Origin: Actinomycetota bacterium
GTDB lineage: Bacteria > Actinomycetota > Thermoleophilia > Gaiellales > Gaiellaceae
Assembly: GCA_013812265.1 (NCBI GenBank)
Contig: JACCTQ010000328.1
Coordinates: forward strand, 1-8,340
Reading direction: 5' to 3'
DNA: 8,340 nt
Shown here: positions 4,955 through 8,340 of the stretch, one piece after another
How positions within the stretch are numbered: position 1 is the stretch's first letter
Layout of the letters: every line of letters begins with the position of its first letter
Program-made: the position numbers and the translations under genes
The notes under the pieces: generated by a model
What the model saw: the letters and a program-made list of their open reading frames with translations, nothing else
Told to the model about the DNA's origin: nothing
The model's database searches: none

Positions 4955-6183
4955 CCGGGCGCCTCCCGGGACGCGGCCGGATCGCGCTGGCGATGGCCGG
5001 GCTCGCCTACCTGGCCGCCTGGGCCTTCGGCTCCAAGCTGCTCTATCCCGTCGCCGTCGGGCTCGGGATCGCCGTTGCGCTCGCTTTCGGAGCCGTCCGG
5101 CTTTCCGCCGTGCCGATGCGCCTCCGACGCGAGGCCGAGGCAGGTGACAACGTCGAGGGCGCCGACCTCCGTGTCCGGCTGGAGCTCGAGGTGGAACGGC
5201 GGCTTGCGGGAGTATCGGTACACCTCGTCGAGCATGCTGCCCGGCTGGGCACCATCGTCACTCCGCTCACACGACACGGCCAACGGCAGTACGTCGGCGA
5301 GTACGAGCTGAAGCAGGCGCCACGCGGGCGCTACCGCTTCGACGAGGCACGCGTCGTACTCGAGGATCCGTTCGGGCTCCAGCGGGCCGATGTGCTGCTG
5401 CACGGGACCGGAGGCCTGGTCGTATATCCCCGTCTCGCCGAGCTGCACGGGCTGTTCTCGGACAGCGGGTCAACGGTCGGCGAAGGACGCCGGCTCCTCC
5501 TCCGGCGGCCCACCGGGTTCGATCTCCACAGCGTTCGGGAGTACGAGGAGGGCGAGTCACTGAGGAAGGTGCACTGGCCGTCGACGGCGAAACGGGGTGA
5601 GCTGATGGTCAAGGAGCTGGAAGACGCTCCTCGCGATGAGCTCGTCGTCCTCCTCGATGCCACGTCCGCCTCGGTCGTTGGCCGGTCTCCCGACTCGAGC
5701 TTCGATGCTCAGGTGCGCGCGGCGGGATCGATCCTTCGCGCGCAGACGCGCCGGGGCCGTGCCGCCGCGCTGGTCGTGGCGTCTGCGGCGCGCGAGGTCG
5801 TCACGGTGCGGAGCGAGAGCGACTGGCGGGCTGCCCTCGAGGTGCTCGCAGCCGTCGAGCCGACGGGCCGCCACACCGCGGCCGACTTTCTCGTGGGCGA
5901 CGAATCGAGAGCAGCTCGGGCGTTCGAGATCGCGGTCGTCACCGCCGTGCTGGGGACCGGGCTCGTCGAGCGCCTCGTCGAGCGCGCACAGCGCCGTTCC
6001 GCGGTCAGCTGCGTCTATGTGGAGGCGAGCACATTCGGTGACCACGCCGGCACGCCGTTCCCGCGTTACCCCGAGCTGTTACGGCTCCGTGGCGCCGGCA
6101 TCTCCGTTGCCGTGCTGCGTCGCGGAGACGACCTTGCATCCGTGCTATCGGGTGAGGCTGCGTCGAGAGCGGCGCATGGTTAA
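4951..6183 (+). CDS. DUF58 domain (vWA-like) membrane protein
   Basis: The 410-residue protein has two predicted N-terminal membrane helices (~11-27 and ~30-52), then a soluble region of ~350 residues. The DUF58 signature is VREYEEGESLRKVHWPSTAK (195-214) followed by RGELMVKELE (215-224). An upstream VVYPRL (157-162) is typical. The following vWA-like strand reads LLDATSAS (234-241). A strict metal-site DxSxS is not kept: Asp236 is followed by T and A at the +2 and +4 positions. GTG 4951 was chosen because it overlaps the MoxR stop and gives the short N-terminus before the first membrane helix; the frame is open further upstream, but only as an overlap with moxR. It probably acts with the MoxR ATPase and the transglutaminase protein. 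Exact role unknown. Confidence 0.88.
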   Translation: MTGRLPGRGRIALAMAGLAYLAAWAFGSKLLYPVAVGLGIAVALAFGAVRLSAVPMRLRREAEAGDNVEGADLRVRLELEVERRLAGVSVHLVEHAARLGTIVTPLTRHGQRQYVGEYELKQAPRGRYRFDEARVVLEDPFGLQRADVLLHGTGGLVVYPRLAELHGLFSDSGSTVGEGRRLLLRRPTGFDLHSVREYEEGESLRKVHWPSTAKRGELMVKELEDAPRDELVVLLDATSASVVGRSPDSSFDAQVRAAGSILRAQTRRGRAAALVVASAAREVVTVRSESDWRAALEVLAAVEPTGRHTAADFLVGDESRAARAFEIAVVTAVLGTGLVERLVERAQRRSAVSCVYVEASTFGDHAGTPFPRYPELLRLRGAGISVAVLRRGDDLASVLSGEAASRAAHG

Positions 6184-6205
6184 CGCTCGTAGAGGCTCGA
6201 GCAGA

Positions 6206-8340
6206 ATGACGGTTCGCCGTCGCCCCGACGGCACAAGACTTCGGTTGCTAGAGGCGCTCGAGCACGGCGCCGGGACGACGATTCTCTACGCGCTGCCGGC
6301 GGTGCTCGTGGCCGCCAACTGGCTGCGCCTCGAGGAGCCGCGTCGGCCACAGGAGGTGTTCGCGGTCGTCCTACTCGCGCTCCTTGCAGCACTCGCTCGC
6401 CCGGTGTGGCTCCGCGCGCCGGCCGTCGTCGCCGCGACGCTGGTGGCGTTAGCCGCCGGCTTCCGCGACGTGCCGGGCGGGCTCGCCGCGGCGCTTGCGG
6501 ACGGAGCCCTCCAGTTCTTCGATGTCACCGTTCCCTTCGATCCGAGCCGTCAAGCCGCGATGCACGCCGTGACCGTGTTGGCCGTCTTCGCCTTCTGCCT
6601 CGCGCTTGCCTTCACCATCGCCGCACGGCGGGGCCTCGCTGCCTCGGCACTCCTCGTTGCCGGCGCTGCGTGGCCTGCGACGCTGGGGCCGGGTGGTGGG
6701 GAGCCGGCGCAGGGGGCGCTGCTCCTCGCATTCGTTCTCATCCTGCTGGTCGGCTGCCGGCCAGGCGCCGACCGAGTGTTGCGGCCGGCGCTCGCCACGG
6801 GGGCGGTCGCGCTTCTCTGCGCCGTGGTAGCTTCGTCCTCGCCCGCGGTGGCGAAGGACGCGTTTCTCGACTGGAAGGCGTGGGACCCGTACACGCAGGC
6901 TGCGCGTGTGACGGTGTCCTATGTATGGGATTCCGATTACACCGGAATTCGCTTTCCCAAGCGGAGGACGCCGGTCTTGACCATCAAGGCGCCTCCTCGA
7001 TCGCTGTACTGGCGGGCCACCACTCTGGACCGGTTCACAGGCTACGGCTGGGCCGAAGATCTGTCGGTGGCCCTCGTGCCCCCGGGGACGTCGGCCGACA
7101 TGGCCGATCCGCTCCTCCCGCGGCGGGCACGGAACTCGCGGCGGGTGCGGCAGGAGGTCACCGTGGAAGGCCTGCGCGACCGCCATCTCGTCGGCGCCAG
7201 CATCCCGGTTGCCTACGATGCACGCGACCTGCCGCCGGTCACCTACGCTGAGGGCGGGATTGCGCTCGCGCCGCATGAGCTCTCGCGCGGCGACCGTTAT
7301 TCGGTCTGGAGCGTCGCAGCGACACCCACGCCCCGGCAGCTGGGAGCCTCGAGACCGCTGTACCCGCCCGCGCTGCTGGCGAGCGCGTCGCTGAACGTCG
7401 TACCAACCGTTCGCGTGCCGCCGTTCGGGACTCGCGGGCGGGAGGCCGTAGTGCGGAGCCTCTTCCGCGAGTACGACTACGACGAGAGGCTCGCACCGTA
7501 CGCCGAGCTCTACGCGGAGGCGAGGCGGATAGTCGGGAACCCCCGCAACCCCTATGCGGCCGTGATCGCGCTCGAGTCCTGGTTCCGGACGGCGGGGGGG
7601 TTCATCTACGACGAGCGGCCTCCAGCGGCCGTCGAAGTGCCCCCGCTGGTGGATTTCGCGGTTCGTACGAAGCGCGGATACTGCCAGCAGTACGCCGGCG
7701 CGATGGCGCTCATGCTCCGGTATCTGGGTATTCCCGCTCGCGTGGCGGCTGGCTTCACCAGCGGCGTCTACGACCAGGACCAGGGCGCCTGGACGGTCAC
7801 CGACCACAACGCGCACACCTGGGTGGAGGTTTGGTTCCACGGCTACGGCTGGCTCCCGTTCGACCCCACGCCCGGCCGTGGCGCGCTCGCCGGCTCCTAC
7901 ACGGTCAGCTCCCGAAGTTTCGACTCTCCGGGCGCGGCCGAGGTCGCCGTGGGCGCCGCCGCCACGGCGATCGACATCCTCCGCAACTTCGGCGAGGCGG
8001 GAGCGCCAGGCAGCCGGGGCCCGCTGATCCAGGGCGAGCGCGCGCCAGGAGCCGCGACCACGACCGACGCGCAAGACGTGACGGGACTCTGGGTGCTCCT
8101 AGCGACCATGGTGTGTGCGGTCGCTTTCCTCGGGCTCGGGAAGCTGGCGGTTCGGCGGAGCCGGTATCTGACACGACGTGATGCACGCGGTATCGCCGCG
8201 GCCTGCCGACGCGAGCTGGTCGACTTCCTCGTCGACCAGCGTGTCGAGGTTCCCCGGAGCGCCTCGCTCGGAGACGTCGCCGTTCTCCTCGAGCAGCAGC
8301 TCGACGTACGGGCCGCCCGCTTCGCGGCCGAAGCGGGCGC
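6206..8340 (+). CDS. Transglutaminase-domain membrane protein (TgpA-like), 3' end outside window
   Basis: The frame is open from ATG 6206 to the window edge (711 codons), with AGAGG at 6191-6195 and a 22-nt gap after the DUF58 stop. The N-terminus has about six or seven hydrophobic membrane segments (~23-41, 50-66, 71-86, 119-139, 143-160, 169-183, 194-211). A large extracytoplasmic part begins at DWKAWDPYT (222-230), with SLYWRATTLDRFTGYGW as in TgpA-like proteins. The transglutaminase core carries a full triad: Cys493 in KRGYCQQYAGAMALMLRYLG, His537 in NAHTWVEVW, and Asp553 in WLPFDPTPG. A further membrane helix (~629-650) precedes a cytosolic DUF4129-like tail. Such proteins form a genetic unit with MoxR and DUF58; a role in envelope peptide or glycan modification or proteolysis is inference. 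Confidence 0.92.
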   Translation, partial: MTVRRRPDGTRLRLLEALEHGAGTTILYALPAVLVAANWLRLEEPRRPQEVFAVVLLALLAALARPVWLRAPAVVAATLVALAAGFRDVPGGLAAALADGALQFFDVTVPFDPSRQAAMHAVTVLAVFAFCLALAFTIAARRGLAASALLVAGAAWPATLGPGGGEPAQGALLLAFVLILLVGCRPGADRVLRPALATGAVALLCAVVASSSPAVAKDAFLDWKAWDPYTQAARVTVSYVWDSDYTGIRFPKRRTPVLTIKAPPRSLYWRATTLDRFTGYGWAEDLSVALVPPGTSADMADPLLPRRARNSRRVRQEVTVEGLRDRHLVGASIPVAYDARDLPPVTYAEGGIALAPHELSRGDRYSVWSVAATPTPRQLGASRPLYPPALLASASLNVVPTVRVPPFGTRGREAVVRSLFREYDYDERLAPYAELYAEARRIVGNPRNPYAAVIALESWFRTAGGFIYDERPPAAVEVPPLVDFAVRTKRGYCQQYAGAMALMLRYLGIPARVAAGFTSGVYDQDQGAWTVTDHNAHTWVEVWFHGYGWLPFDPTPGRGALAGSYTVSSRSFDSPGAAEVAVGAAATAIDILRNFGEAGAPGSRGPLIQGERAPGAATTTDAQDVTGLWVLLATMVCAVAFLGLGKLAVRRSRYLTRRDARGIAAACRRELVDFLVDQRVEVPRSASLGDVAVLLEQQLDVRAARFAAEAG

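Noticed and set aside
6449..8074. 541-codon minus-strand frame opposite the transglutaminase gene, and the + frame 6406-7251
   Set aside because: The + strand frame from 6206 carries a complete catalytic triad and membrane segments; the others are Arg-rich shadows.

Overview
The window is GC-rich bacterial DNA with every recognisable gene on the + strand. Gene content and order point to an actinomycete, most likely of the deep Thermoleophilia branch (Gaiellales/Solirubrobacterales type). The evidence is a pyrimidine gene, then mihF (actinobacterial integration host factor), gmk, rpoZ and coaBC, followed by a MoxR / DUF58 / membrane-transglutaminase block whose sequence style fits that class. 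The lineage is inferred from recalled family features, not from a search.

Layout. Positions 1-337 are a tandem array with an exact 158-bp period; it runs off the left edge of the window. It leads directly into pyrD (363-1259), a class-1B-like dihydroorotate dehydrogenase that lacks the usual first ~18-20 residues and starts at a TTG. A short AT-rich gap with a good promoter follows, then mihF (1333-1662), probably made from a leaderless mRNA. A perfect 12-bp hairpin (1660-1686) separates mihF from gmk (1699-2313), and gmk overlaps rpoZ (2310-2540) by ATGA. A 280-bp gene-free stretch (2541-2820) holds two more copies of the structured element seen in the first array, plus a 12-bp inverted repeat reaching the coaBC start. 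Then coaBC (2821-4005), a MoxR ATPase (3983-4954), a DUF58 protein (4951-6183) and a transglutaminase-domain membrane protein (6206 to the window end, incomplete) form one tightly packed, probably cotranscribed run.

How the genes fit together. pyrD (UMP synthesis), gmk (GMP to GDP), rpoZ (RNA polymerase omega), mihF (nucleoid protein) and coaBC (coenzyme A) are core housekeeping genes. MoxR + DUF58 + transglutaminase is a widespread three-gene association in which a AAA+ chaperone and a vWA-like protein accompany a membrane protein with an outward-facing transglutaminase domain. Its substrate is unknown here.

Most notable. (1) Each 158-bp unit upstream of pyrD carries its own Shine-Dalgarno sequence, a TTG start and about nine codons resembling the start of pyrD. 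Because 158 is not a multiple of 3, each unit is a 53-codon reading frame whose TGA overlaps the next TTG as TTGA, and the last link ends in pyrD itself. (2) The array and the rpoZ-coaBC gap share a ~97-nt element with conserved linkers and hairpins whose stems differ in sequence but keep pairing. I do not recognise this as a named family.
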